Of a stretch of 64,000 nucleotides of DNA, positions 8,228-16,567 are shown one piece after another; within the stretch, counting starts at the first letter, position 1, and the number at the start of each line of letters is the position of its first letter. The position numbers were made by a program, and so were the translations under genes. The stretch comes from Solihabitans fulvus (lineage in GTDB: Bacteria > Actinomycetota > Actinomycetes > Mycobacteriales > Pseudonocardiaceae), in contig NZ_VUOB01000008.1 of assembly GCF_008386585.1 (NCBI RefSeq), positions 1 through 64,000 of the forward strand. Direction: 5' to 3'. The notes under the pieces were generated by a model. It was not told where the DNA came from. It searched no databases and saw nothing but the letters and a program-made list of their open reading frames with translations.

Positions 8228-10108
8228 TCAGTCCTCACCGATGGCGCGGTTGGGCAGCACGCGGTCGTCGGACTCGAACAGGGACTTGTCGGGCACCCGG
8301 TACTTGCTGGGGCCGCGCTCGGTGTCGCCGCCGCCGCCGTGACCGCCGCCCGCGCCTCGGCCCATCCCGCCGCCACCCATGCCGCTCTGTGCCATGCCCG
8401 CGGCCGGCTGGCCAGCCGCCGCGCCCGATCCCTGCGGCCCGAAGCCACCCCCGAGGCGCGCGGCGATCTGCCCGCTGGCCTGCCCGGAGCCAACGTGCTG
8501 CTGGTCCGACGTTCCCGAGTGCTGACCGTCCTGGCCGGAGCCGAACGCCGACGCCGTCGACGCGCCGATCCCGGCCCCGCCACCCCCGCCGCCGCCGCCG
8601 AGGTGATGGCCGCTGGAGCCCGTGCCGACCGACGCGCCGCCGGTCAGGTCGCCGAGGCCCGTCGACGACAGGGACGCGAGGTCGGACAGGCCACCGAACT
8701 TCGTTGCGTCGCCGAGGCCCGAGGCCGTTCCGGTGCCGCTGAACTCGACGGAGTAGGTGTGCGGCTCCTTGCCAGGGGACTCGGTGGTGAGCTGGACGCC
8801 GTTCGCCGCGCCGGCATCCTTGCTGAACGTGTAGCTCTTGTCCCCGTCGTGCAGGACGATCTTGCCGTCCGCGCCGGCGTGGATCACCCCGTCGGCGTCC
8901 ATCCCCTCGGGGTCCTCGACGAACTTGCCGGTCACCGGGTCGAGGTAGCCGCGCTTCGCGTCGGGGCCGCCCGCGGTGCCGTCCTTGCTCTTCGGCTTGA
9001 AGTCGAGGGTGTAGTCCTTGGGCGGCTTGCCGAGTGTGACCTTGTAGCGGCCCTTCTCGTCGGGGCTGCCGACCTTGATCTTCTCGTCGCCGTCCTTGAT
9101 GGTCACGTCCTCGTGCGGCGAAGCCATGCCGGAGGTCGCGGTCTTCGAGGGCGTCCCGCTCGACGACTGGGTGGCCTGCTTCAGCATGGACGCCAGGTCG
9201 TTGGTGCCCTGGGACGTGGTGGAGGAGTTGGTGGTCTGGTCCGTCGTCTTGGGCGTCGTGGTGGTCGCCGGCGTGTCCGTGGTGGTGGCGTTGCTGGCGG
9301 TGGTGTTGGTGGGCGTGCCGCCGCCAGACGAGGGGGTGCCGCCGCCGCTGGGCGTGCCGGTGTTGTTGTCCTTGTTGGGCGTGTTAGCGGGTTGGTCCGT
9401 GGTGGAGAGCCCGGTGACGACCATGTGCTCGAACACCTTGGCGTCGGCCAGCGCGCGCAGGTCCTTCAGGATGGCGTCGTAGGTCTGCTTGATGTCGTCC
9501 TTGAGCGTGTCGGTGTCCACGTACCACGCGTGGACGGCCTCCCGCACGTCGTAATAATAGGCGTCGTAGTCATCGCCGGTCGGGTCGTCCGGGTACGCGG
9601 AGACGGCCTGGAAGTGGCTCTTGCTTGCCGCGGTGTAGCTGGCATAGAGCGGTTGCAGCGAACCGTAGGTGTCCACACCGGCCATCAGGCTCGCGTAGGC
9701 CAGTCGAGCGGCGGCCGAGTAGCGATCAAGGGTGTCGGTGACGTTCTTGATGTATTCCTTGAACTTCTCGTACGAATCGCCGTGCCACTGGCCGTCGATC
9801 TCCGCCATCTTGGTGGTGATGAGCCCGCTGAGATCCTTGGTCGCGTCGTGCAGGCCCTTCAGCCGCGCCGCGCCCTTGGCGATGTTCCCCCAGCGGACGT
9901 CCCCGACGTCGTCGCTGCCGACCTCTTTGCGCTTGTCCCAGGACGCCGGACTCAGGTGCAGGTCGTACGCCCGGTCGTACTTGGGGAGGATGGTCATGAC
10001 GCCGTCGTCGAGCGGGGCGCCGATCGACTCCCAGGCCCGCCCGGCCCCGCTCTGGCCGTTGACGGCGCTCACCATCGCGTCGACGGCGTCCGTGTTGTCA
10101 GAGCCCAT
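8228..10108 (-). CDS. Large WXG100-like ESX client with Thr/Ser/Gly-rich tail
   Basis: A 626-residue protein. The first ~250 residues are helical with a W-x-G-like turn (DGQWHGDSYEKFKEY), the helix-turn-helix hallmark of type VII substrates. Residues ~255-330 are Thr/Ser-rich, residues ~330-460 form a predicted beta-rich domain (KVTLGKPPKDYTLDF), and the end is Gly-rich before a charged tail SLFESDDRVLPNRAIGED. ATG at 10108 has GAGGTGAACT before it. It has no Sec signal, consistent with an ESX-type route. The tail resembles the ends of two other proteins of this cluster. Function is unknown; a cell-surface or effector role is inference. Confidence 0.75.
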   Translation of the reverse strand: MGSDNTDAVDAMVSAVNGQSGAGRAWESIGAPLDDGVMTILPKYDRAYDLHLSPASWDKRKEVGSDDVGDVRWGNIAKGAARLKGLHDATKDLSGLITTKMAEIDGQWHGDSYEKFKEYIKNVTDTLDRYSAAARLAYASLMAGVDTYGSLQPLYASYTAASKSHFQAVSAYPDDPTGDDYDAYYYDVREAVHAWYVDTDTLKDDIKQTYDAILKDLRALADAKVFEHMVVTGLSTTDQPANTPNKDNNTGTPSGGGTPSSGGGTPTNTTASNATTTDTPATTTTPKTTDQTTNSSTTSQGTNDLASMLKQATQSSSGTPSKTATSGMASPHEDVTIKDGDEKIKVGSPDEKGRYKVTLGKPPKDYTLDFKPKSKDGTAGGPDAKRGYLDPVTGKFVEDPEGMDADGVIHAGADGKIVLHDGDKSYTFSKDAGAANGVQLTTESPGKEPHTYSVEFSGTGTASGLGDATKFGGLSDLASLSSTGLGDLTGGASVGTGSSGHHLGGGGGGGGAGIGASTASAFGSGQDGQHSGTSDQQHVGSGQASGQIAARLGGGFGPQGSGAAAGQPAAGMAQSGMGGGGMGRGAGGGHGGGGDTERGPSKYRVPDKSLFESDDRVLPNRAIGED

Positions 10109-10147
10109 AGTTCACCTCGCTGCTGAGGGCACGACCGTGCCTCCGCG

Positions 10148-10522
10148 TCACTTGTTGATGGTCCTGGGACTCTGCGGTAGAGCGACCGGGCGGCCGGCCA
10201 GTTCGTCCTGGAGGCCGTTCACGCTGTTGAGGGCATCGTTGTCCGTCGACACCGTCAGCTTGGTTCCCGCCACGAGCTTGGTCGAGATGTCGCCGAGGTG
10301 CTCAGCAAGGTGGCTGAGATCCTGGTTCAGCTTGTCCATGCACTCCATGAACGTCTTCCCGGAGTCATCAGCCCACGTCTTCCCGAAGTCGTCCTTGGTG
10401 GCACCGACCGGCGACATGAACTTCCTGATGTCGTCGACCTGGCTCTTGCAGTTGGCGAACACGGCAGCGAGCCCGTTGACGGCGTCCGCGTGGAGCCCGA
10501 ATCCGTCTTCCTGTTTACCCAT
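10148..10522 (-). CDS. WXG100-like small ESX client
   Basis: A 124-residue protein, mostly alpha-helical, with the central turn FGKTWADDSGKTF that fits the W-x-[GD] turn of WXG100/EsxA-like proteins. GGGGGAAACGCG precedes the ATG. It lies 39 bp upstream of the 626-residue client and may be its helical-hairpin partner, since type VII substrates usually travel as pairs. The C-terminal PQSPRTINK tail is short and lacks an obvious YxxxD/E motif. Confidence 0.7.
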   Translation of the reverse strand: MGKQEDGFGLHADAVNGLAAVFANCKSQVDDIRKFMSPVGATKDDFGKTWADDSGKTFMECMDKLNQDLSHLAEHLGDISTKLVAGTKLTVSTDNDALNSVNGLQDELAGRPVALPQSPRTINK

Positions 10523-10549
10523 CGCGTTTCCCCCGATCCCTGACGCCGG

Positions 10550-11806
10550 TCAGTCCTTGCTGTCCTGCTTCTCGGGCACCTCGCCGAGCACCGCGGGGGA
10601 GACGACCTCGACGTCGCCGCCCTCCTGGTCGCCGTCCTCGGCTCCGTCGTCGAAGATGTCCTGCTGCGACAGGTATCCCGGCCGCTGACGCTGCTTGCTC
10701 TGGCCGCCGGGAGCGCCTCCGGCCATCGGGCCGCCGCCGACCATGCCGCCTGCCTGGGCTCCGCCGAGGCGGTTGGCCAGCCTGCCGGCGCCGGGGGCGA
10801 GGTACTCGGTCTGGCCGGCCCCGGAACGGGCACCCGGTGCGAGCACAGCGTGTCCTGACGTGCCGCCCGCGTGGTCCGGCGCGATTCCGCTCGCCTGGCC
10901 GGCGCCGGTCAGGCCGGCCGCCGAGGTCGACAGCGCGGAGTCGCCGGACGACAGCCCGGACAGGCTCGGCGACGTCGAGAGGTCGTTGCCGAGCGAGCCC
11001 TGGTTGAGGTCGTACGGACTGCTCGTGCCGATGCCGCCCGCGCCACTTCCCGTGCCACCGCCCGAACCGCCCTGCGACGCGGACTTGCTGATCTTGGAGA
11101 TCGCGTCCCCGACCGCCTTCGCGGTCTGCACTCCCGCCGTGACGAGCTTCATCAGGTTCTGCCCCGTGGACACCAGGGCGGCCAGCTTCTGCCCGATCTG
11201 CTGGCCGTAGCGCACGGCGATCTCGACGCACTGCGGAATCGCGACCGCGATGCTCTGGCCGAAGGTCGCCGGTGCCGCCGCCACCGCCTGGGTCATGATC
11301 GGGACGATCTCCCCGACGGCCTGGGTGATCAGCTCCGTGACGATCTGCACGGCCTGCCCGACCACCTCGCCAGCGCCGGCGACCGCGGTGGCGATGGACG
11401 TGAGCGCCTCGCCGATCGCCTGGATCCCGTCGGCGTGCTGCGACCCGGCGTTGCGGTAGTCCGACCCGGCCGCGCCGGACCAGCTGCTGGTCTGCGCGGA
11501 GGTCGACTGCCGGTAGGAGTCGGCCAGCGAGGAGACCTGCGTGCCGGCGCCGTGCAGACCCTGCGAGCTCGACGAGATCGAACTCGGGTTCCCGGACAAC
11601 ACCTTGAGCGGTTCCTCGAGGAAGGACACCATGCCCATGAGGGAGCCGAAGCCCGCGTCGGCGAGTCCCGACAGCGGGCTGGACGTCTGGCCGAGAGTGG
11701 GCAGCCCGCCGTCCGACCCGGTCAGCTCGTCGGAGCGCCAGCCGCCGCCCTGCACGGCCGCGGTGTTCGCCCTCTGGTCCGCGAGTAACTGCGCGGTGGT
11801 GGACAT
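10550..11806 (-). CDS. WXG/PPE-like ESX client with central hydrophobic segment
   Basis: A 418-residue protein. Residues ~85-125 hold SSWSGAAGSDYRNA, a W-x-G turn between helices. Residues ~130-230 are rich in Val/Ile/Ala and could insert into a membrane. The rest is Gly/Ser/Ala-rich low complexity ending in an acidic tail (SQQDIFDDGAED, later VVSPAVLGE). The start is ATG at 11806, whose bases overlap the upstream TGA (TGATG), with GGAGGAAC at good distance; an upstream in-frame ATG at 11821 has no ribosome site. The architecture recalls EspB/PPE-type substrates. Role unknown. Confidence 0.72.
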   Translation of the reverse strand: MSTTAQLLADQRANTAAVQGGGWRSDELTGSDGGLPTLGQTSSPLSGLADAGFGSLMGMVSFLEEPLKVLSGNPSSISSSSQGLHGAGTQVSSLADSYRQSTSAQTSSWSGAAGSDYRNAGSQHADGIQAIGEALTSIATAVAGAGEVVGQAVQIVTELITQAVGEIVPIMTQAVAAAPATFGQSIAVAIPQCVEIAVRYGQQIGQKLAALVSTGQNLMKLVTAGVQTAKAVGDAISKISKSASQGGSGGGTGSGAGGIGTSSPYDLNQGSLGNDLSTSPSLSGLSSGDSALSTSAAGLTGAGQASGIAPDHAGGTSGHAVLAPGARSGAGQTEYLAPGAGRLANRLGGAQAGGMVGGGPMAGGAPGGQSKQRQRPGYLSQQDIFDDGAEDGDQEGGDVEVVSPAVLGEVPEKQDSKD

Positions 11807-12117
11807 CAGCCGTTCCTCCAACGCAGCGCTGCGGCATGGCCGTCATCGGTCTGCTGGTAGTCGTTCGCGGTCTGCTTGAGGCCCGTGCTCATCTCCTCCA
11901 CCGAGGTGGCCGCGCCCGTGACCACGTCCGTGGTCGCGGACATCGCGCCCTGCAACCCGGCGGCGAGGAACTGGACGAACTCGCCGAGCGCGTTGTCCGC
12001 CAGTCCGCTCGGCGCGCCGCCGGCCACGGAGGACAGCTGGTCGGCGACCTTGCCGACGGTGTTCGCGTGCTCGTGCAGCTGGGCCGGATCGAGCTCGAAG
12101 GCGTTCGGTTCGGTCAT
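11806..12117 (-). CDS. EspC-like type VII secretion target
   Basis: A 103-residue helical protein (FELDPAQLHEHANTVGKVADQL) of the EspC-like family of small type VII targets. It ends with the WRNG tail and has no signal peptide. ATG overlaps the stop of the YbaB-like gene (ATGA, 12114-12117) and its own stop overlaps the next start (TGATG), so it is made in tight stoichiometry with both. It is likely the dimer partner of the 418-residue client encoded next. Confidence 0.75.
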   Translation of the reverse strand: MTEPNAFELDPAQLHEHANTVGKVADQLSSVAGGAPSGLADNALGEFVQFLAAGLQGAMSATTDVVTGAATSVEEMSTGLKQTANDYQQTDDGHAAALRWRNG

Positions 12118-12542
12118 CGGACGATCTCCGGTGGGTTCGTGAAGTAGTCGTCGTCATCGCGGGTGTCGGGCACCGGCCGCGCGGCCGGACCGGACTCGAT
12201 GCCGGCGGCTGGCGGCATGTTCTGCTTGACCAGCTCCAGCGCGGGCCCGTCGCCGACGTAGTCGGTCATGATCTCGACCACCTGCGCGCCGACCTCGCGC
12301 TGCGCCTGCTGCGCGGTGGACAGGATGAGCCGCGCGAGCTGGTCTACCTCGAGCGCGCGGGCGGCCGTGGTCAGCCGCAGGTCTTCGAGCGCGCCGCTCG
12401 CGCCGACGTGCACCTCGACCTCGCCGCGCGGCGAGGTGACGTTCGCGCCGACCCGTCGCAGGCTCGCGTTGGCCAGCTCGGCGTTCTTCGCGGCACTCGC
12501 GAGCTTCTCGTCGTAGCCGGCCAGCCACTGTGTTGGATCCAC
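12114..12542 (-). CDS. YbaB/EbfC-like protein of ESX cluster
   Basis: A 142-residue protein with the central pattern of YbaB/EbfC proteins (SPRGEVEVHVGASGALEDLRL, followed by a helical region). YbaB-like paralogues are recurrent members of actinobacterial ESX-client loci, where their job is not established; the archetype is a nucleoid-associated DNA binder. GTG at 12542 is preceded by GGGGGAAACACC. It sits between espG and the EspC-like gene and overlaps the latter by ATGA. Confidence 0.72.
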   Translation of the reverse strand: MDPTQWLAGYDEKLASAAKNAELANASLRRVGANVTSPRGEVEVHVGASGALEDLRLTTAARALEVDQLARLILSTAQQAQREVGAQVVEIMTDYVGDGPALELVKQNMPPAAGIESGPAARPVPDTRDDDDYFTNPPEIVR

Positions 12543-12580
12543 GGTGTTTCCCCCTTCGACGTGTCGGGTCCCCTCGATGG

Positions 12581-13402
12581 TCATCGAGGGGCGCGGGCGA
12601 TGCCGGCCAGCTCGGCTACTGCGAAGCGGAAGTCGTTGCGCCGCAATGGGTTGACGCTCACCCAGCCGGCGCTCGCCGAGCTGACCTGGACCCGGCCGCG
12701 CGGGCCGTCCAGCCAGGACAGCTCCGTGCCGGCCCGCGCGCCCTGGCGGGTCGCGCCGACCTGCCCGCGCGCGGACACCGTCGGGAGCAGACCGGCGAGC
12801 TGGTCGAGCGTGTCGGGGTCGCCCCCGTTGTCGCGCACCAGATCCCGCAGCCGCAGCTCCTTCTCGCCGTCGTCCTCGACGCCGTCGATCAGCCGCGTCG
12901 CGATGCGCACCGCCGACGCCGGCAGCGTGATCGGCATCGACCTGGCAGGTGCGAGATCGGGCACCATCGCGAACAGCTCGGCCGCCAGCGCGGTCTCCGC
13001 GACGCGGCGGATCCGCACCGTGCCGGCGAGGTCGTCGTCCAGCTGCTGGCGGCAGATCAGCGCCCACGACTGGTAGACGATCGCCACGATGCCGACCGCG
13101 CCGTCGTCACCGGTCAGCACGAGGTCGACGGTGCCCCGGTGCTCGCGCAGCGCCGTCACCAGGTCGGCGGCGGGGCCCGCTGGCCCGACCTCGTCGGCGA
13201 GGCCGCGCGTCCACAGGGTCTGCCCCGCGACGGCCAGCAGCACCTCCCGCTCGCCGGCGATCCGCCCGAACGAGGGCACCCGCAGCGGGAACGGGAACGG
13301 CACACCCGCGTGCGTGGCGAGCAGGTCGAGTTCGACGAGGCCGAAGCGGAGCCAGCCGTCGTCCGTCGAGGCGATGCCGGTGTCGGCGGCCTGCGCGGTC
13401 AC
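12581..13402 (-). CDS. espG: ESX secretion-associated chaperone EspG
   Basis: A 273-residue cytosolic protein of the EspG family, which in mycobacteria binds the helical tip of PE-PPE pairs and keeps them export-competent for one cognate ESX system. Supporting sequence: an early ELDLLATHAGV followed by FPLRVPSFG, and a C-terminal GRVQVSSASAGWVSV beta element, in the usual order and length. GTG at 13402 overlaps the upstream stop (GTGA). Its presence marks the neighbouring PPE/WXG-like genes as clients of a type VII system, although no ATPase or channel gene is in this window. Confidence 0.8.
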   Translation of the reverse strand: MTAQAADTGIASTDDGWLRFGLVELDLLATHAGVPFPFPLRVPSFGRIAGEREVLLAVAGQTLWTRGLADEVGPAGPAADLVTALREHRGTVDLVLTGDDGAVGIVAIVYQSWALICRQQLDDDLAGTVRIRRVAETALAAELFAMVPDLAPARSMPITLPASAVRIATRLIDGVEDDGEKELRLRDLVRDNGGDPDTLDQLAGLLPTVSARGQVGATRQGARAGTELSWLDGPRGRVQVSSASAGWVSVNPLRRNDFRFAVAELAGIARAPR

Positions 13403-13743
13403 TTCGCACCGTCGACGGTCTTGAACGTCCAGGTGATGTCGTGCTCGCCCTGTTCGTAGCTGGCGACGGTTTCCTTGAGCGCCCGGTGGAAGTTGCTCAG
13501 CTCGGTGTCGGCCGCGCTGACCTCGCCGGTCAGCCCCGACCGGCCTGCCGCCTCGCGCAGCCGCATGGCCAGGTGCAGCGCGGGCGGCGAGGTGCCGAGC
13601 ATCGGCAGGCGCGCGGCCAACCTGCCCGCGGAGTTCACCAGGCCGTTGGTCTGGTCGCCGATCGCGGCAAGCGCGGCGACCTGCGCCGTAAGCTCCTGCG
13701 GCGCGACCTGGAAGCCGTGCTTCTGCGACGGTCCGGAGTTCAA
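13399..13743 (-). CDS. EspC-like small ESX protein
   Basis: A 114-residue helical protein (FQVAPQELTAQVAALAAIGD) similar in layout to EspC-like targets and to PE-like partners. The start is TTG at 13743 with GGGAG eight bases before it; it begins 18 bp after the PPE-like gene, so the two should form the client pair that EspG, encoded next with a GTGA overlap, would recognise. No membrane segment. Confidence 0.7.
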   Translation of the reverse strand: MNSGPSQKHGFQVAPQELTAQVAALAAIGDQTNGLVNSAGRLAARLPMLGTSPPALHLAMRLREAAGRSGLTGEVSAADTELSNFHRALKETVASYEQGEHDITWTFKTVDGAK

Positions 13744-13761
13744 CGGTTCGCTCCCGTCTTC

Positions 13762-14967
13762 CTAGAGTCCGATGACCGGCGTGCTGCCGGACTTGCCGAC
13801 GGAGAAGATCCCGTGGTCGGCGCCGGGCAGGTCGTTGACGTGTTCGTCGTCCTCGTCGTTGCGTGCCCGCGCGGCGCCGCCGGGCCACATCGCGCCCCCG
13901 TTGGTCGCGCGCGCGGCCGCGAGCTCGGACATCAGGCCGTTCCGCGCCACCATCGCGTTCTCCGCACCACCGACCTGCATACCGGCCCCCAGCCGCGCCC
14001 CGAGGGCGTCGCTGCCGACCAGGTGCCGCCACGCCACGCCGCGTCCGGTCGAGCCGTCGCCGCCGCCGGAACCGCCGCCGACGAAGCCCGACGCGCTCGT
14101 CGTCCCGCCGGACCCGGTCGGCCCGAACGCGCCTTCCACCCCGTACACCGCTGCCTCGGTCGCGCCGGCCGGTGTCGGCGAGATCGTCTTGCTGCTCTGG
14201 TGCAGGCTCGTCTCGTAGTGCTGCATCACGTGCACCGCCTGGGCCTTGCCCGCCGAGGCCCCCACGTTGTCGAGGAACATGCTCGCGCCGCCCGCGGCAA
14301 CCGCGCCCATCGCGCCGCCCATCAGGGCGCCGGGCCCCGCGCCGATCCCGCCGGCGAGCGTGCCGAGCAGGCCCCCGATCGCAGCGCCGGCACCGGCTCC
14401 CGCCGCGCCGGCGGCCACGGTCTGTCCGGTGTGGTCGCCGGGCGGTGGCGGCATGGCGTGGCGGGCGGTGGCGAGCGCGTCGCCGGCCGACTGGGCGGCC
14501 TGGTGCACGGTGCTCGCGCGGGTGCTGATGCCGGAGGTTCGGTCGCCGAGCTCACCGAGCCGGCTCGTCGCCGACTCGGCCGACTGCGCGGTCCAGTTGG
14601 TCTGGAGGGCGGTCCGCTGGTCGCGCAGCTCCGTCGCATGACCGGCGAGCGCGGTGCCGTGTCGCTGCCATTCGTCGGCGACCGCGCTGACGTCGCCGAC
14701 GTCGGCGTTCTCCCACAGCATCTGGTGCAACTGCTGGTGTGTGTAGGCGTTCCAGTTCGTGCCGCCCGGCGGGATGGGTGAGCCGAAATACCCTTCCCAC
14801 ACATCCCGCAGGGCGTTCACGACGGGTGCCAGCAGCGCGCCGATCGGTCCGCTCTGGCCAAGCGCGGATGTGGCCGCGTTCGCGAGGCCCTCCACGCCGG
14901 ACGACACCGCGTCCACCAGATTTCCTGCGCCTTCGACCGGGCTGCCTGCGCCGGAGTCATCGGTCAT
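13762..14967 (-). CDS. PPE-like ESX client protein
   Basis: A 401-residue protein. The N-terminal ~190 residues are helical and contain THQQLHQMLWENADVGDVSA and then TNWTAQSAESATSRL, resembling the helical core and W-containing turn of PPE proteins. A Gly/Ala-rich hydrophobic stretch (~200-250) and a disordered tail follow, ending HGIFSVGKSGSTPVIGL. It is the first gene of the nine-gene cluster and lies behind a promoter-like element at 15017-15050. It lacks a Sec signal. It differs from mycobacterial PPE proteins by not starting with a PPE motif, so the assignment is by architecture and context. Confidence 0.72.
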   Translation of the reverse strand: MTDDSGAGSPVEGAGNLVDAVSSGVEGLANAATSALGQSGPIGALLAPVVNALRDVWEGYFGSPIPPGGTNWNAYTHQQLHQMLWENADVGDVSAVADEWQRHGTALAGHATELRDQRTALQTNWTAQSAESATSRLGELGDRTSGISTRASTVHQAAQSAGDALATARHAMPPPPGDHTGQTVAAGAAGAGAGAAIGGLLGTLAGGIGAGPGALMGGAMGAVAAGGASMFLDNVGASAGKAQAVHVMQHYETSLHQSSKTISPTPAGATEAAVYGVEGAFGPTGSGGTTSASGFVGGGSGGGDGSTGRGVAWRHLVGSDALGARLGAGMQVGGAENAMVARNGLMSELAAARATNGGAMWPGGAARARNDEDDEHVNDLPGADHGIFSVGKSGSTPVIGL

Positions 14968-15016
14968 GTCCCGTCCCTGTCCCGTCCGCCACCGTGTTGG
15001 GGTGTGACGTAGCGTG

Positions 15017-15050
15017 AACCTAGACAGGGTGGATGAAATCCTGATGACAC
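15017..15050 (-). promoter_or_regulatory. Promoter-like element of ESX-client cluster (shared motif)
   Basis: Read on the minus strand: GTGTCATCAGGATTTCA (15050-15034), 11 bases, then TAGGTT (15022-15017). The same 17-base motif, with one difference, and the same 11-base gap to TAGCCT stand before the DUF2510/PQQ gene at 21683-21716. The TAG-containing hexamer would act as the -10 box, giving a leader of about 43 bases before the PPE-like gene. Confidence 0.5.
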
Positions 15051-15137
15051 GACAGTCACGCGCGCGGTTACCGGATCGGCGACCCGGTCGACCAGCCGAC
15101 GAAAGTGCCGACCGCGGTGCCCTTTCTGTCCTGATTC

Positions 15138-16112
15138 CTAGGTGGCGGCCGGGGCCTTCCTGCCCACCGCCTCCTCCAACTTCTCCCGCTCAAGGCCATC
15201 GAGGTCGTTGGCATCCCACCCGAGGTCGTCCACAGCATCTTGGAGCCAGCCGACCTCGACGTTGTTCTCCCTCGCATACGTCACCACGAAGTCGGCGAAG
15301 ACCCGCTGCGCCACGGGCGGCGCCTGATCCGTATCGTCCGCCTCCGTCTTCCGCTCCTTCTTCTCCTTCTTGGGCTTGGCGACGACCTGCGGCTGCCGCG
15401 CCTCCCCGGTCACCAGGGAGCGGAGCACCTTCTCCAGCTCGTCAAGCACCGCGTCGTCGCCGGCAAGGAGGTTCTTCCGGACCGTCAGCAGATCGCTCCG
15501 GAACTTGAAGTGCCGTTTCTCGTGTAAGCCGGGTGTCGGCTTCAGCGTCGCGAGTGCGCTGGTGATGTAGCCTTTTGTCATAAAGCAGTGGATGTGCGGA
15601 TATTCGAAACTGCCGTCGGCGCCCCAGATGTAGTTGTCCGACGCCGCTATGGAGGTCTTCTTGGGGTCGTGACCGATACCGCTCGGGAGCTTCGCCGGCC
15701 ACTGGATGCCCAGTTCCTCCGTCGGCGCGGTGTCCCTGATCCTCTCGATCTCGACCAGGGCCCTCCGGAACAAGGCGCGGGAGAGGCGAGCCGGCGGCGA
15801 GCCGGTGCCCTTGGCACTGATCGCCAGTGCCTCGATCTCCTCCCCGGTGAGACCGATGACCGTGACACCGTCCTCGACCGGCCAGACCTCATTGTCGCTG
15901 GCCCGCTGCCACAGGTAGCCCCCGAACTTGAAGTCCATTCGCTTGGCGCTTGCGGCCGCGTCGGCGAGCCCGTTCCAGTCGGTGAAGTCGTCGAGCATCA
16001 CCGCGTGCACATCGGTCGGCTTACCGCCGATCTTGCCGACGAATCGATAGCGAAAAACAAAGTGATAGTCGCTGAGATAGTATTCCTGACCTTCTGCGGT
16101 TCGAATTCTCAC
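15138..16112 (-). CDS. 324-residue protein of unknown function
   Basis: I do not recognise this protein. GTG at 16112 has GGGGAGG at good distance. The first ~200 residues look like a mixed alpha/beta globular domain (FVFRYRFVGKIGG; EVWPVEDGVTVIGLTGEEIEAL), followed by a helical part, a very basic KPKKEKKERK linker at about residue 240 and a C-terminal small domain (ADFVVTYARENNVEVGWLQ). No signal peptide and no membrane segment. It lies between the ESX-client cluster and the decaying island, on the same strand as both, and its AT content is somewhat higher than that of the neighbours, which hints at acquired DNA. Confidence 0.6.
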   Translation of the reverse strand: MRIRTAEGQEYYLSDYHFVFRYRFVGKIGGKPTDVHAVMLDDFTDWNGLADAAASAKRMDFKFGGYLWQRASDNEVWPVEDGVTVIGLTGEEIEALAISAKGTGSPPARLSRALFRRALVEIERIRDTAPTEELGIQWPAKLPSGIGHDPKKTSIAASDNYIWGADGSFEYPHIHCFMTKGYITSALATLKPTPGLHEKRHFKFRSDLLTVRKNLLAGDDAVLDELEKVLRSLVTGEARQPQVVAKPKKEKKERKTEADDTDQAPPVAQRVFADFVVTYARENNVEVGWLQDAVDDLGWDANDLDGLEREKLEEAVGRKAPAAT

Positions 16113-16231
16113 GAAGAGCCTCCCCTGTCGGATGCATGCAACGTGAAGAGTACTCGCAGAAGGGTGCCCAAAAGGCGGCGTACGAGGGTTTTGTCGGAAA
16201 GGCTGATAGTCGAAACGGGTGACGACGTTTC

Positions 16232-16567
16232 TTAGCCTGGCCGATCGTCCCCGTTTCGGTGTCCTTTGACCTGTTCGTCGAGTTGCGCGCGATCCTCGAA
16301 TGACCGGAGGCCGCTCAGCTCACGCCGCCGTCTGCCGCTCGGGTTGTCCTTGGCCAGTTGCCGATACCCGCTCTGGCCGTAGACATAGTCACCGGTGCCG
16401 CCGTTCACCGTGAAGTGGCCCTGTTCGTGCACCAGGGTCCCGGCTTTGGAATCAGTGCCGGTCAACGGTGCTCTCCGGAAGATAGGGCGCAGGAAGATGC
16501 GTCCGTACCTGTTGGCATAGACGTAGGCGTAGACATTGGACTGCGTCGTTTCGGTGGTGCCACAGCA
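16232..16567 (-). pseudogene. Aspzincin (M35-like) metallopeptidase fragment
   Basis: The open frame here carries the end of an aspzincin peptidase: YAYVYANRYGRIFLRP, then TLVHEQGHF and GGTGDYVYG. HExxH plus the GTxD aspartate are the three zinc ligands of deuterolysin-like (M35) peptidases, so the active-site core is intact. There is no N-terminal half: the frame begins after a TAG at 16568-16570, and the conserved Asn-Ala-Asp-Ser-rich C-terminal segment is replaced by unrelated charged sequence. It overlaps the 86-residue ORF upstream in another frame. Probably a remnant of a secreted peptidase or toxin domain joined to foreign DNA. Confidence 0.6.
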
